Notes under the pieces: model-generated
The model's database searches: none
What the model saw: the letters and a program-made list of their open reading frames with translations, nothing else
Told to the model about the DNA's origin: nothing
Source of the DNA: Emticicia fluvialis
GTDB lineage: Bacteria; Bacteroidota; Bacteroidia; Cytophagales; Spirosomataceae
DNA: 64,000 bases
Direction of reading: 5' to 3'
NCBI RefSeq assembly: GCF_024793945.1
Contig: NZ_JANUSD010000012.1
Coordinates: 119,126-183,125, forward strand
Position numbers and translations under genes: made by a program
Part shown: in pieces, positions 43,287 through 52,433 of the stretch
Numbering within the stretch: the stretch's first letter is position 1
Layout: each line of letters starts with the position of its first letter

Positions 43287-44042
43287 ATGAAAGCTATTTT
43301 AAAATTCCGGTTCAGCTTAGTGTTTTTTGCGCTGTTAAGTCCGTTACTTGGCTTTTCTCAAAAAACTGAGGGTGTAGTTATATATGAACGCCAGGAATTC
43401 TGGACGAAAATTATCGGACAGCTCACGTATCTTTCAAATGAAGAAAAAGACCGCGTGAAACAAACCTGGGGTAAGAATGATGATGGCTGGAAATCAAAAA
43501 CCAAGCTTGCCTTTAATGCCAATGAAAGTCTGTTAACCAATGTGGAGGAAGCCAGCGAATATGGGTGGTCTTCCAGAACAGAGGATTACTACATTTATCG
43601 CAATTTTGAGAAAGAAAAGAAAATTGAGCTGATAGAAATGATGGGTAAAACTTATGTTGTTGAAGATTCTTTAAAGGCACCTAACTGGAAAGTACTAAAC
43701 CAGATAAAGGATGTAGCAGGTTATATCTGTATGAAAGCCGTTACCGAAGACACCGTTAAACATCAGAAAATAACTGCGTGGTTCACGGGAGATATCCCGA
43801 TTTCGGCTGGCCCGGAAAGATATTATGGCCTGCCCGGCTTGATTATGGAACTGGAAATAAACGATGGCGACGTAATAATTACTGCCAGCTCTGTTCAGTT
43901 TAAGAAACTTACCGACGAACTGAAATTACCGAAGCTGAAAGGTAAAAAGATTAAAGATGTAGATTTTGACCGCCTTATAGCCAATCATATTAAAGATAGT
44001 ATAAAATCATACAGGAATCCGTACTGGGCAATAAAGTACTGA
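43287..44042 (+). CDS. GLPGLI-family exported protein
   Basis: 251 residues with a signal peptide (to about 24, LLGFSQ) and the diagnostic motif YYGLPGLIMELE at about 179-190. The family is restricted largely to Bacteroidota, has no known biochemical role, and is usually found next to TonB-receptor-type barrels. It is in one unit with the barrel gene and is closed by a perfect palindromic terminator. Confidence 0.92.
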   Translation: MKAILKFRFSLVFFALLSPLLGFSQKTEGVVIYERQEFWTKIIGQLTYLSNEEKDRVKQTWGKNDDGWKSKTKLAFNANESLLTNVEEASEYGWSSRTEDYYIYRNFEKEKKIELIEMMGKTYVVEDSLKAPNWKVLNQIKDVAGYICMKAVTEDTVKHQKITAWFTGDIPISAGPERYYGLPGLIMELEINDGDVIITASSVQFKKLTDELKLPKLKGKKIKDVDFDRLIANHIKDSIKSYRNPYWAIKY

Positions 44043-44046
44043 CAAA

Positions 44047-44090
44047 GCATAAAAAAAGAGAGAAGCGGCCGCTTCTCTCTTTTTTTATGC
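44047..44090. terminator. Perfect 44-bp palindrome; bidirectional terminator
   Basis: The 22-base left half (44047-44068) is the exact reverse complement of the right half (44069-44090), centred on GCGGCCGC, with A7 and T7 tracts inside the arms. It lies 5-8 bases from the stop codons of both convergent genes. Confidence 0.95.
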
Positions 44091-44097
44091 CTGAATA

Positions 44098-45069
44098 TTA
44101 CAACATCCGCTTGATTATATCTTGCACCGAAACCCCTTCTGCCTCAGCCTTGAAGTTTCTTACTACCCGATGCCTTAAAACCGGAATCGCCACTGCTTTT
44201 ACATCTTCAATATCAGGCGAATACTTGCCATTAATCAGCGCATTGCATTTGGCAGCCAGTATCAGGTTCTGAGATGCACGCGGGCCAGCGCCCCACTCGA
44301 GATATTTATTGGTATCGGCAATGGCCAGTTCAGAATTGGGGCGTGTTTTATGTACAAGGCCAACAGCGTATTCAACCACGTTGTCAGCCACTGGAACCCT
44401 GCGAACCAAATGCTGGAAATAAAGTATCTGTTCTCCCGTTAATATCTTCTTAACTGTCTTTTTTGTATCAGAAGTAGTACTCTTTACAATGTCTAGCTCT
44501 TGTTTATAAGATGGGTAGTCTAAATGCACCATAAACATGAAGCGGTCCAGCTGAGCTTCAGGAAGCGGGTATGTTCCTTCTTGTTCAATTGGGTTTTGGG
44601 TGGCCAATACAAAAAACGGTCGGCCGATGCTGTGTTTATGTCCGGCAACTGTAACTGCGTATTCCTGCATGGCCTCTAATAGTGCAGACTGCGTTTTTGG
44701 AGGCGTACGGTTTATTTCATCTGCCAGAATAATATTGGCAAATACCGGCCCTTTAATAAATCTGAAATTGCGTTCGTTGTCCAGTGTTTCTGAACCTACA
44801 ATGTCAGAAGGCATAAGGTCTGGCGTAAACTGAATCCTGTTAAAGTCTAAATCAAGTGCAGAAGCAATTGTCTGAATCAACAATGTTTTTGCCAGACCCG
44901 GCACCCCCACCAGCAGGCAATGCCCCTGGCAAAAAATAGCAGTTAACAATAATCTTACTGTGTCATCCTGACCTACAATTATTTGTCCGATTTCGCTTCT
45001 TAAATCATTAAAAGAAGCTTTCAGGGCATCGGCTGCTTCAACATCTGAATTAAATTGAACTTTGCTCAT
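44098..45069 (-). CDS. MoxR-family AAA+ ATPase
   Basis: A 323-residue chaperone-like ATPase: Walker A GVPGLAKT at 55-62, Walker B ILADEINR, the ATQNPIEQEGTYPLPEAQLDRFMF sensor block and the C-terminal lid with GAGPRASQNLILAAK. MoxR proteins act with DUF58/vWA proteins in assembly of membrane or periplasmic complexes. Here it is the third gene of an operon after two parvulin-type foldases (30-base gap). Its usual DUF58 partner is missing from the operon and appears at 24381. Confidence 0.93.
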   Translation of the reverse strand: MSKVQFNSDVEAADALKASFNDLRSEIGQIIVGQDDTVRLLLTAIFCQGHCLLVGVPGLAKTLLIQTIASALDLDFNRIQFTPDLMPSDIVGSETLDNERNFRFIKGPVFANIILADEINRTPPKTQSALLEAMQEYAVTVAGHKHSIGRPFFVLATQNPIEQEGTYPLPEAQLDRFMFMVHLDYPSYKQELDIVKSTTSDTKKTVKKILTGEQILYFQHLVRRVPVADNVVEYAVGLVHKTRPNSELAIADTNKYLEWGAGPRASQNLILAAKCNALINGKYSPDIEDVKAVAIPVLRHRVVRNFKAEAEGVSVQDIIKRML

Positions 45070-45099
45070 TAATATAAGGTATGGATAAGAAAATCTTTT

Positions 45100-46437
45100 C
45101 TAGTTTCCGACTTTGGCCTGCCCGAATATATTGCAGGATTCAAATTCCGGGTCGATTTTTATGTACACATCAGCGATTGCCTTTTTAAACCAAACATCTA
45201 TTTCCTTGCTTCGCTTATCCATCAGGGCAAAATCTTTTATTTTTTCAAAATCATCCTTTAAACTGGCTATGTGCGGAGCATACTTGGCCTTATAATATAT
45301 AATTCTTGAACCGGTTTTGCCATCTTCACTTCTATACGGCATAGGAGGTGTAATAGAGCCTACCTTCATGCTGTCGATGGTAAAATACAATGTTGGGTCC
45401 ATTGATTGGTCTAATGCCAGTTTTGAAGCGCCTGTTTGCGGGTCAGAAATCATGCCACCGGCATCTTGCGTTTGCTTGTCTTCTGAAAACTCTTTGGCGG
45501 CCTTCTCGAATGTAATACTGTCGCGAACAATTTCTCTTCTCAGGCTATCCAGAAATCTGGTTGGCTCCGACAAGTCCAGACGGTTGTAATCAGGGCGTAA
45601 TAAAATATGACGTGCATGGAACTCCTGACCGCGGATTTCAAGTGTCTGAATCAGGTGAAGGCCAAAGTCAGATTCAACCACATCAGACATTTCGTTGGGC
45701 TTCAGCTTCATGGCAACTGCCTCAAACTGCGGCACCATCTGCCCTCTTTTTGACCATCCCAAGTCACCACCATACTGGCGAGAACCAGGGTCTTCTGAAT
45801 ATTCTTTGGCAAGGTCTTCAAATTTTTCGCCTGCCAATATCCTTCGTTTATAATCAAGCAGGCGTTCAGACAGCTCTCCTTTCTGCGCTTTAGTTACCTT
45901 GGCCAGTCGCACAATGTGCCCAATCTGCACCTCAGTCGGCACCTCCGGAATACTGTCTTTCGGAATCTGATTAAAGAATTTCTTTACCTCATTCGGGGTA
46001 ACTTTCAGATTCTTGGTTATTTCGCCCTGCATTTTCTGCGCCGTAAGCTGCTCTCTTACCTGCGACCGTACCTCGTTTTTTAATGTTTCAAGTGATTTAC
46101 CAAACTGGTCAACAATATTTTTTTCGTTACCATAAAGCTGAATCATTTGTTGCATACGGGCAGTAAGCTGGTCATCAACCATTTTATCATCAACCACCAC
46201 TGAGTCAATCTCTGCTTTAGCAACCAACAGTTTGTTTACAACCAGGCTTTCAAGCGCCTGGCATTTGGTAATAGGCTGTTGTTGCTGCGTTGAGCGGAGG
46301 TAGAGTTGTTCTACCTCAGAACGAAGTACAATATAGTTATCTACTTTGGCAATTATACGGTCAATATTAATTGGCTTGCTTTCCTGTGCAAGAGCCATAA
46401 AGGGAAGGCAAATGAATAAAACTAATTTCTTAAGCAT
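45100..46437 (-). CDS. SurA-like periplasmic peptidyl-prolyl isomerase
   Basis: 445 residues. Signal peptide (to about 17, FMALAQ), SurA N-terminal chaperone region at about 20-165 (NIDRIIAKVDNYIVLRSEV, ALESLVVNKLLVAKAEID), a parvulin domain at about 170-270 (EVQIGHIVRLAKV, GGDLGWSKRGQMVPQFEAVA, SDFGLHLIQTLEIRG) and a second, partial one at about 275-385. It assists outer-membrane protein folding (family role). Second gene of the operon, 43 bases after the larger foldase. Confidence 0.9.
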   Translation of the reverse strand: MLKKLVLFICLPFMALAQESKPINIDRIIAKVDNYIVLRSEVEQLYLRSTQQQQPITKCQALESLVVNKLLVAKAEIDSVVVDDKMVDDQLTARMQQMIQLYGNEKNIVDQFGKSLETLKNEVRSQVREQLTAQKMQGEITKNLKVTPNEVKKFFNQIPKDSIPEVPTEVQIGHIVRLAKVTKAQKGELSERLLDYKRRILAGEKFEDLAKEYSEDPGSRQYGGDLGWSKRGQMVPQFEAVAMKLKPNEMSDVVESDFGLHLIQTLEIRGQEFHARHILLRPDYNRLDLSEPTRFLDSLRREIVRDSITFEKAAKEFSEDKQTQDAGGMISDPQTGASKLALDQSMDPTLYFTIDSMKVGSITPPMPYRSEDGKTGSRIIYYKAKYAPHIASLKDDFEKIKDFALMDKRSKEIDVWFKKAIADVYIKIDPEFESCNIFGQAKVGN

Positions 46438-46480
46438 AAAATTGGGAGTCTGTTATTTTCTATCGTTGCAGTACTATAAC

Positions 46481-48865
46481 TTATTGTTTTCGGTTATCAA
46501 TTACCTTTTCTAATTCTTCTTTATTTATCTTAACCGGATATCGCTGCTCCAGCTCCTTGTTTAGCTGGACCTCCAGTTGCTTCTGATAATCAGCCAAGAC
46601 CTGTCCGCGAGCCTCACGCAATGTTTTATACCTTGCCGGTTCAATCCTTTCTATATTCAGTTCTACAAAACTACCATTTTTAGTCATTGAACGGCTTCCC
46701 GGCTCCCATTTAAATCCATCAACAAAAATATTGTCACCCTTTTTAAAATACCCTTCTTCAATTGAAACAGCCTCGTTATCTTTTCTATTGAATCTTTTTT
46801 CTACATCTTTTTTAGAGTTGCTAAAGAAAATAAACGTTACGCGCTGGTTTTTTGTCCAGTCAAAACGGTCGGCAGGTTTTGTTTTTACATAGTCGTTTTC
46901 AATTATTCTTTCTATTGGCAAACCGTTTGCTATCAGAAAGCTCTTTACTTTCTCAATTCTTTCTGCCGAATTGCTATTGTTTTCGTTATGATCTGCGTAA
47001 CCGCCTATTTCAACTATATACCCTTTGTTGGCTCGCATTATTTCCAGAAGGCTGGCCAGTATTTTTTTATGTTCGGCGGTTAGCTCACTGGCATACTTAT
47101 CGTAATAAAGTGGGGTTCTCATGGTGCTGTTAAGCGGATACGGAACACCCTTAGCAAAAATTTCCTTTACCTGCTCAAGCGTTCTGGCGTCTTTGGCTAC
47201 AACCAGACTACCCTGAATACGCTCTGGCATTCTGTATTTTTCTTTGTTCTTCTCATAAAACGCACGTTGACCCAGCGTATCGGCAACAGATTTTTCAAAA
47301 ACAAGGTCATTCAACAACTGCACCTTCAAGAAACCCGCGCTGTATTCCTGCATCATTGATTTGAAATCAGGATTAACCTCTTCCAGATGCAATTGGGCAT
47401 ACTCTTTTACATTTTTATCAACAAACTTTTTATAAAAGTTTCGCATCCAGATTTCGGGAGTATAGCCAGACGGCACTCTTTCAACCAATTGCCTCTCCAT
47501 TACATAATCAAAAAATGCTTTGGCTTTTATTTCGTTACTATTAATGGTAAAAATGGTACTTGCAGCAAGCGGGCTGCTCAGCGAGTACCCCCAACGGCGC
47601 TTAAAGAGGTTAGTATCTGCTGTGGCAATGGCACCTTTAACGGTTTCATCATTTTCAGCAAAGTGCATATCTCGTTTCAATCTGCTCAGTGCATTATCTC
47701 TTACCAGATCTCCTCTTGAATCTGTAACAACCTTTTCTTTCAATTTAGGCAGTAATTCTTCGTAAGACTCCAGCGGTAATTTTCTTGCCAGCCTGATAAT
47801 ATGCCAGCCTGCTGAAGTTCGTACAGGCTTTGAAATCTCACCTTCTTTTAGCGCAAAAGCGGCTTCTTCAAACGCCGTTTCTTCTCTGGTACCAATACCA
47901 AAAACAGGCAGTAAACCACCATTATTCCTGGTCCGGTAATCGTCAGAATGTTTTTCGCAAAGCGCCTCAAAAACAGTTCCCTGTTTTAAAGCGGCATACA
48001 ATGAGTCTATCTCTGTTTTGGCTCTCAAAGCTACTGAATCTGCTGCGTTGGGCGGCACTACTTTTAAAATATGCTGCACCAGAACTTTTCCGCTGTTTGG
48101 TCTGCGCTCGCGTACTTTTACCAGATGATACCCGGCTTTGGTTCTTACCGGCATTGATATTTGGCCTACCGGTATAGTAAAGGCGGCTTTTTCAAGCGGA
48201 TACACAAGTTGCAATGCAGTAAACCAGCCCAGGTCACCTCCTTTAATACTTGTCTTTTTATCGTCAGAAAACTGATTGGCCAATACCTCAAAACTTTCTC
48301 CTTCTACGGCTCTACGGCGTATATCAACCAAACGGCTATATACCGCAGCAGTATCAGCCGGGCTTGCAAACTCTGGTAGCTGTAACATTATATGCCCCCC
48401 ACTCACTTCCTGTAGCAGCCAGTCATAGGTTTCTTTCAATAAAGCCTTAATTGTTACGCTATCTGTCAGGTAAGCATCTGCCAGAATATTGTGGTAGGTC
48501 TGCAATTCTTCATTAAACTCTTTAGATTTATCGTAGCCTCTTCTCTGCGCTTCTAACATTATACGCTGATCCTGAATAACCTGTTCTAATGCCTTTTCAA
48601 CAGTAACCGAGTCTGAAACTACCAGTTTTTCAACTTCCCTTTTTACTTCAGAAACACGAACTTCCTGATTACCAACCGTTAGCCCCACTGGTTCTGAGTT
48701 AACCTGACCTACAGGAACCCCCTGCTCCGGCACCGACTGGCTTTTGGTAACCGACTTGTTGTTTGATGTCTTATCTGTATCAGTTGGTGCCTTTTTCAGA
48801 ATCTGGCACGAAAACTGGGAAGATATCAATAATGTATATGTAAGTATCTTATAAAATGGCTTCAT
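46481..48865 (-). CDS. Lipoprotein parvulin foldase with an inserted OmpA-like domain
   Basis: About 794 residues, numbered here from the longest frame (48874). The ATG at 48865 gives a lipoprotein signal (LLISSQFSCQ, Cys23). Two parvulin domains lie at about 155-255 (GGDLGWFTALQLVYPLEKAAF) and 262-365 (FEALCEKHSDDYRTRNNGG). At about 585-685 comes a segment with the OmpA-like peptidoglycan-binding pattern: YIVEIGGYADHNENN, NSAERIEKVKSFLIANGLPIERI and KNQRVTFIF. After it the foldase-type C-terminus resumes (EEGYFKKGDNIFVDGF, LADYQKQLEVQLNKEL). This would tether the foldase to the cell wall. First gene of the operon. Confidence 0.82.
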   Translation of the reverse strand: MKPFYKILTYTLLISSQFSCQILKKAPTDTDKTSNNKSVTKSQSVPEQGVPVGQVNSEPVGLTVGNQEVRVSEVKREVEKLVVSDSVTVEKALEQVIQDQRIMLEAQRRGYDKSKEFNEELQTYHNILADAYLTDSVTIKALLKETYDWLLQEVSGGHIMLQLPEFASPADTAAVYSRLVDIRRRAVEGESFEVLANQFSDDKKTSIKGGDLGWFTALQLVYPLEKAAFTIPVGQISMPVRTKAGYHLVKVRERRPNSGKVLVQHILKVVPPNAADSVALRAKTEIDSLYAALKQGTVFEALCEKHSDDYRTRNNGGLLPVFGIGTREETAFEEAAFALKEGEISKPVRTSAGWHIIRLARKLPLESYEELLPKLKEKVVTDSRGDLVRDNALSRLKRDMHFAENDETVKGAIATADTNLFKRRWGYSLSSPLAASTIFTINSNEIKAKAFFDYVMERQLVERVPSGYTPEIWMRNFYKKFVDKNVKEYAQLHLEEVNPDFKSMMQEYSAGFLKVQLLNDLVFEKSVADTLGQRAFYEKNKEKYRMPERIQGSLVVAKDARTLEQVKEIFAKGVPYPLNSTMRTPLYYDKYASELTAEHKKILASLLEIMRANKGYIVEIGGYADHNENNSNSAERIEKVKSFLIANGLPIERIIENDYVKTKPADRFDWTKNQRVTFIFFSNSKKDVEKRFNRKDNEAVSIEEGYFKKGDNIFVDGFKWEPGSRSMTKNGSFVELNIERIEPARYKTLREARGQVLADYQKQLEVQLNKELEQRYPVKINKEELEKVIDNRKQ

Positions 48866-49060
48866 AAATTGCACTTGTCAATCATCAAAGCAACATGAAA
48901 AATACATGCTACTGCTTTACAATAACTAAACTCTGAGCGTTTAAAAATTATTGTGATGAATACTAACTTTGTTTAGGTTTGCCACCTCTTAAAAAAGTCG
49001 CATAAAACTATATAACTTAAAGAAATCAAAAATAACGGAAAAATCTGCTTTTTACGAAGT

Positions 49061-49405
49061 TTAACCGATTATTTCTTCCACAACAGACTCTCCAGACGAT
49101 AAATCCCCGCTTGTCCACTGCCATTTTTCATGTAGCCTGATACGCCCGTCGGGCAGTAATTCTGGTGTAGATATGCATTTGCCGGTCATTAGCTCGCCTG
49201 CTGTATTCAAATGCTCGTACCTCATATCTAAAACACTGTTTTGCAGCATCTTAGCAATAATAAATCCTTTTACAACTGCGCCACCCGCATACTCAGCCCA
49301 TACCACATCTGCTTCCTGACTATAGTGGAAAAGGGTTTCATCGTCAACATCGCCATTGGCAGCATTGCGCACAGCACGGAAAGTTTTTTTATGAAGATTT
49401 AACAT
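49061..49405 (-). CDS. Small conserved protein often labelled N-acetylglutamate synthase
   Basis: 114 residues. The pattern FRAVRNAANGDVDDETLFHYSQEADVVWAEYAGG, then MRYEHLNTAGELMTGKCIS, and IRLHEKWQWTSGD marks a small beta-barrel-like family common in Bacteroidota. Its N-acetylglutamate synthase label in databases is, to my knowledge, not backed by a GNAT fold. The gene starts directly after the stop codon of agmatine deiminase (TAA-ATG), so the two are translationally linked. A link to arginine/agmatine metabolism is possible from context only. Confidence 0.7.
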   Translation of the reverse strand: MLNLHKKTFRAVRNAANGDVDDETLFHYSQEADVVWAEYAGGAVVKGFIIAKMLQNSVLDMRYEHLNTAGELMTGKCISTPELLPDGRIRLHEKWQWTSGDLSSGESVVEEIIG

Positions 49406-50452
49406 TTAAACGATAGGCTCTTGTTGAGATAAACAATGAAAACTACCCAACCCCCAGATAATCTCTGTGGCATCTATACCTGTTATCTTTCTGTCCGGGA
49501 AGCAGGATTGTATAATATCCAGTGCTACATCGTCTTTATTGCATCTGTAAGTTGGCACAATAACAGAACCGTTTGTAATCAGGAAATTAGCATAAGATGC
49601 CGGTAAACGTATGCCGCTGTCATATACAGCATCCGGCATTGGTAACTCTTTAATATTTAAAGACTTTCCGTTCAGCAATGTCATTTTACTGAGGTCTTCC
49701 AGATTCTGCTTTAACGGATGGTAATTATCATCTGTTTTATCATGTTCTACTACCGTCAGCACCGAGTCTTCATTATAAAAACGTGTGGTATCATCAATGT
49801 GTCCGTCTGTATCATCTCCTACTATGCCATCAGTTACCCATAAAATCTGTTCAACTCCGTAGTAATCCTGCAGATATTGTTCAATCTGTTGTTGATTCAG
49901 ATGTGGATTCCGATTGGGATTCAATAAACAGGATTTACTGGTAAGAACGGTTCCTTTGCCATTAAATTCAACAGACCCACCTTCCATAATAATACCCGGC
50001 TCTACATAAGGCAAACGCAGATACTCAGCGATTCTAACCGGTATGCGGTCGTCATCGTCATAGGGTGGATACTTTCCGCCCCAGGCATTATAGCCCCATT
50101 CTACTATCATCCGCTCTTTTGAGTTGGGGTTGATCAGGAAAGCCGGGCCGTGATCCCGGCACCAGGAATCGTTTGATGGATGCACAGGAATCTCAACCTG
50201 CAAGGGGTCTATCTCGTATTGCTCAAGTAATTTCGTTATTAATGATTTTTGCTCTTCATTAGTGGCATTGATGCATACTTTCTCACTTTCAGCAATTGCT
50301 TTAATGAAAGCCATGTATGAGGGATAAATTCTTTCCAAACGCTCGCCGTAATCCCAGGAATCAGAACTTTGTGGGAAACTCAACCATGTTGCGCGATGCG
50401 GATGCCATTCAGCTGGAAAGAAAAAACCTTTTTGTTTAGGAGTAATAAGCAC
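49406..50452 (-). CDS. aguA: Agmatine deiminase
   Basis: Converts agmatine to N-carbamoylputrescine on the way to putrescine. 348 residues of the PPADPHA/guanidino-group-modifying fold: FPAEWHPHRATWLSFP at the start, NDSWCRDHGPAFLI at about 91, GGKYPPYDDDDRIP, IIMEGGSVEFNGKGTVL with Glu at about 150, DGIVGDDTDGHIDDTTRF with the catalytic His/Asp at about 205-222, and the nucleophile Cys340 in FHCLSQQ. It begins with GTG at 50452. It overlaps no gene but abuts the small partner gene. An N-carbamoylputrescine amidase gene is not in the window. Confidence 0.94.
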   Translation of the reverse strand: MLITPKQKGFFFPAEWHPHRATWLSFPQSSDSWDYGERLERIYPSYMAFIKAIAESEKVCINATNEEQKSLITKLLEQYEIDPLQVEIPVHPSNDSWCRDHGPAFLINPNSKERMIVEWGYNAWGGKYPPYDDDDRIPVRIAEYLRLPYVEPGIIMEGGSVEFNGKGTVLTSKSCLLNPNRNPHLNQQQIEQYLQDYYGVEQILWVTDGIVGDDTDGHIDDTTRFYNEDSVLTVVEHDKTDDNYHPLKQNLEDLSKMTLLNGKSLNIKELPMPDAVYDSGIRLPASYANFLITNGSVIVPTYRCNKDDVALDIIQSCFPDRKITGIDATEIIWGLGSFHCLSQQEPIV

Positions 50453-50534
50453 TATTTTCTCAGTTTTAATTGATGATTAGAAACAGAAAATTTCAAATGA
50501 GCGCAAAGTTAAGGCTATTATTTATAAAAAAGAA

Positions 50535-50564
50535 CCCAAACACCAGTGTTGTTAGGTGTTTGGG
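50535..50564 (-). terminator. Terminator of the YfhO-GT2-FkbM operon
   Basis: CCCAAACACC (50535-50544) pairs exactly with GGTGTTTGGG (50555-50564). On the minus strand TTCTTTTTTATAAA follows. It lies about 100 bases after the FkbM stop. Confidence 0.9.
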
Positions 50565-50662
50565 ATATTAATTCAGGTAATTTGCCTATTAGAAGAAGTT
50601 AATCATTTATACAATTAAGATTCTGATACATATTAGAATTCTGAATCAAAAGGCTATTCTAA

Positions 50663-51379
50663 TCAAGCCTGCGTGGCATCGAGGAAATAGCCATTCATAG
50701 TTGCAAAACTTACCAGCGTATAATTCTTACCTGAAAGGTATTTGTAAATTTCGTTCTCATGAATATCAGATAAATCAGTATTATGAATCTCAACCACTAT
50801 TAGCTTAGGGCGATAAACAGCCAAGTCAATTGATTTAATCACATTGAAATCGTTACCTTCTACATCAACGGTCATCAAATCAATATTCTGCCCTTTGGGT
50901 AAGTGCGCATCTAAAACCGATGTCAGGGTCTGAGTTGTCAGTTTTCTCGCGCTCCTGTAATTAAACTTTTGCTTCCATTCTCTCATCATCCCCTCATCCA
51001 TTGTATTGACTTCACTCTCTTTAAATTCATAGAATGTTACTTCCTTTTCCTGGTCCGATACCGCAGCCATAATCGGAATATCATTTTTACGCTTTCTTTT
51101 CCACTTGGCAATTAGGGCAGGGTTTGCATCAATAGCTATGCCATGCCAGCCTTTTAAATATAGCTGAAAAGTATTAGAAATCTTATATGGATGATGACAA
51201 CCCACATCTAAATAAAAGCCATTCTTTACGTCTTTTAATATCCATTGAATCAGGATTTCTTCACCTGTTTGCGAGAAAATCACTTTACCGAATTTGAAAA
51301 TGTATCTTCTTACAAAAAACAATATACTCAGCCTAATAGCATCAAAAAGTGGCAATAATTTAAAGATAGCGCTATACAT
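50663..51379 (-). CDS. FkbM-family methyltransferase
   Basis: A 238-residue SAM-dependent methyltransferase. The SAM-binding site GFYLDVGCHHPYKISNT is at about 55-71 and HGIAIDANPALIAKW at about 83, followed by the FkbM pattern MTVDVEGNDFNVIKSIDL at about 170. Family members O-methylate sugars or polyketides. Following GT2 and YfhO it probably methylates a surface glycan (inference). 19 bases downstream of the glycosyltransferase. Confidence 0.85.
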   Translation of the reverse strand: MYSAIFKLLPLFDAIRLSILFFVRRYIFKFGKVIFSQTGEEILIQWILKDVKNGFYLDVGCHHPYKISNTFQLYLKGWHGIAIDANPALIAKWKRKRKNDIPIMAAVSDQEKEVTFYEFKESEVNTMDEGMMREWKQKFNYRSARKLTTQTLTSVLDAHLPKGQNIDLMTVDVEGNDFNVIKSIDLAVYRPKLIVVEIHNTDLSDIHENEIYKYLSGKNYTLVSFATMNGYFLDATQA

Positions 51380-51398
51380 TTGGCTTCGGTGTATGTTC

Positions 51399-52391
51399 TT
51401 AATTTTTTATACAATATTGTAATATCAAAAAAATATTCCTTAAACTTAATTCTACCAATGGGCTTTTGAAGTAAATCTTTAATGCCTGCATACCCAATGC
51501 TTTGTTGCTTGTACATACTTTTATCCATCTGTGAGATAAAATATATTCTAAGGAAGTCGCATCAAACCTACCGGATATTTTATTTTGTGCCTTAATGCGT
51601 TGAAGCCACACCGATGCTTTCCGGAGGTATTCAATGCTTTCGGCTTTTTTAAATGCAATAGAATAGTGCAAATCTATTTCTTCCTGCGTGGCATAAATTC
51701 CCAATTCGCTTAACTGATGGCGATGATTCATTTTTATGCCTCTCTCAGACCTTTCCTGCTGCGTAGAACTTGTATTAGTAGCATGAATTCGGTAGTCTAC
51801 CAGTATTTTCGGCAAAATAGCAACAGCATGGCTTGCGGCTATACGAACCCAGAGCTCGTAATCTTCTGCCGGCGGATACTCAGGTCTGTAATGTACCTCT
51901 GGCAGATATTCTCTTCTCAACATCATGCCAGATTGAACGAAATAGTTTACAAACAAAAGCAAGGTCCCCAGGTACTTGTCCGGAATGTACGATTTAATGA
52001 AATCACCAGTGGCATTTCCATCTGAATCAATCAGCCTTGCCCAACCTGAAACCATCGCATGGCCTGGATTTGCCTTTAAGAACTCAACCTCATCCTGTAA
52101 CCTTGTAGAATAAGCAATGTCATCGGCATCCAGCCAGGCAATATACTTACTTTTGGCTTCTCTGAGCAGTCGATTCCTGGAAAACGCCAACCCCTGATTA
52201 GATTCGTTCTCAATGTACCTGATACGGTTATCTTGTATTGAAAGAACAACATCTTTACTGTTATCAGTAGACGAATCGTTCAATATAATCAGTTCAAAGT
52301 CTTTCAGCGTTTGATTTAAAATACTGTTAATGGCTTCTTTTACATACTTTTCTGCATTAAAAACAGGCATTAACACCGAAACAACCGCCAT
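51399..52391 (-). CDS. Family 2 glycosyltransferase
   Basis: About 330 residues. GT-A fold with VSVLMPVFNAEKYVKEAINSILNQT at the N-terminus, nucleotide-binding LNDSSTDNS, and the DxD-like WLDADDIAY at about 100. It transfers a sugar from a nucleotide donor to an unknown acceptor. The frame extends to a TTG at 52418, but the ATG at 52391 (MAVVSVLMP) is the standard GT2 start. It sits between YfhO and FkbM in one operon, with short gaps of 42 and 19 bases. Confidence 0.88.
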   Translation of the reverse strand: MAVVSVLMPVFNAEKYVKEAINSILNQTLKDFELIILNDSSTDNSKDVVLSIQDNRIRYIENESNQGLAFSRNRLLREAKSKYIAWLDADDIAYSTRLQDEVEFLKANPGHAMVSGWARLIDSDGNATGDFIKSYIPDKYLGTLLLFVNYFVQSGMMLRREYLPEVHYRPEYPPAEDYELWVRIAASHAVAILPKILVDYRIHATNTSSTQQERSERGIKMNHRHQLSELGIYATQEEIDLHYSIAFKKAESIEYLRKASVWLQRIKAQNKISGRFDATSLEYILSHRWIKVCTSNKALGMQALKIYFKSPLVELSLRNIFLILQYCIKN

Positions 52392-52433
52392 AGCTGTGGT
52401 TTTTTGTTTACTATTCAATAAGTCTGCAATCAG

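Noticed and set aside
44047..44090. 44-bp perfect palindrome as replication or recombination site
   Set aside because: A/T tracts in the arms and its position between two convergent stop codons are fully explained by a bidirectional terminator.
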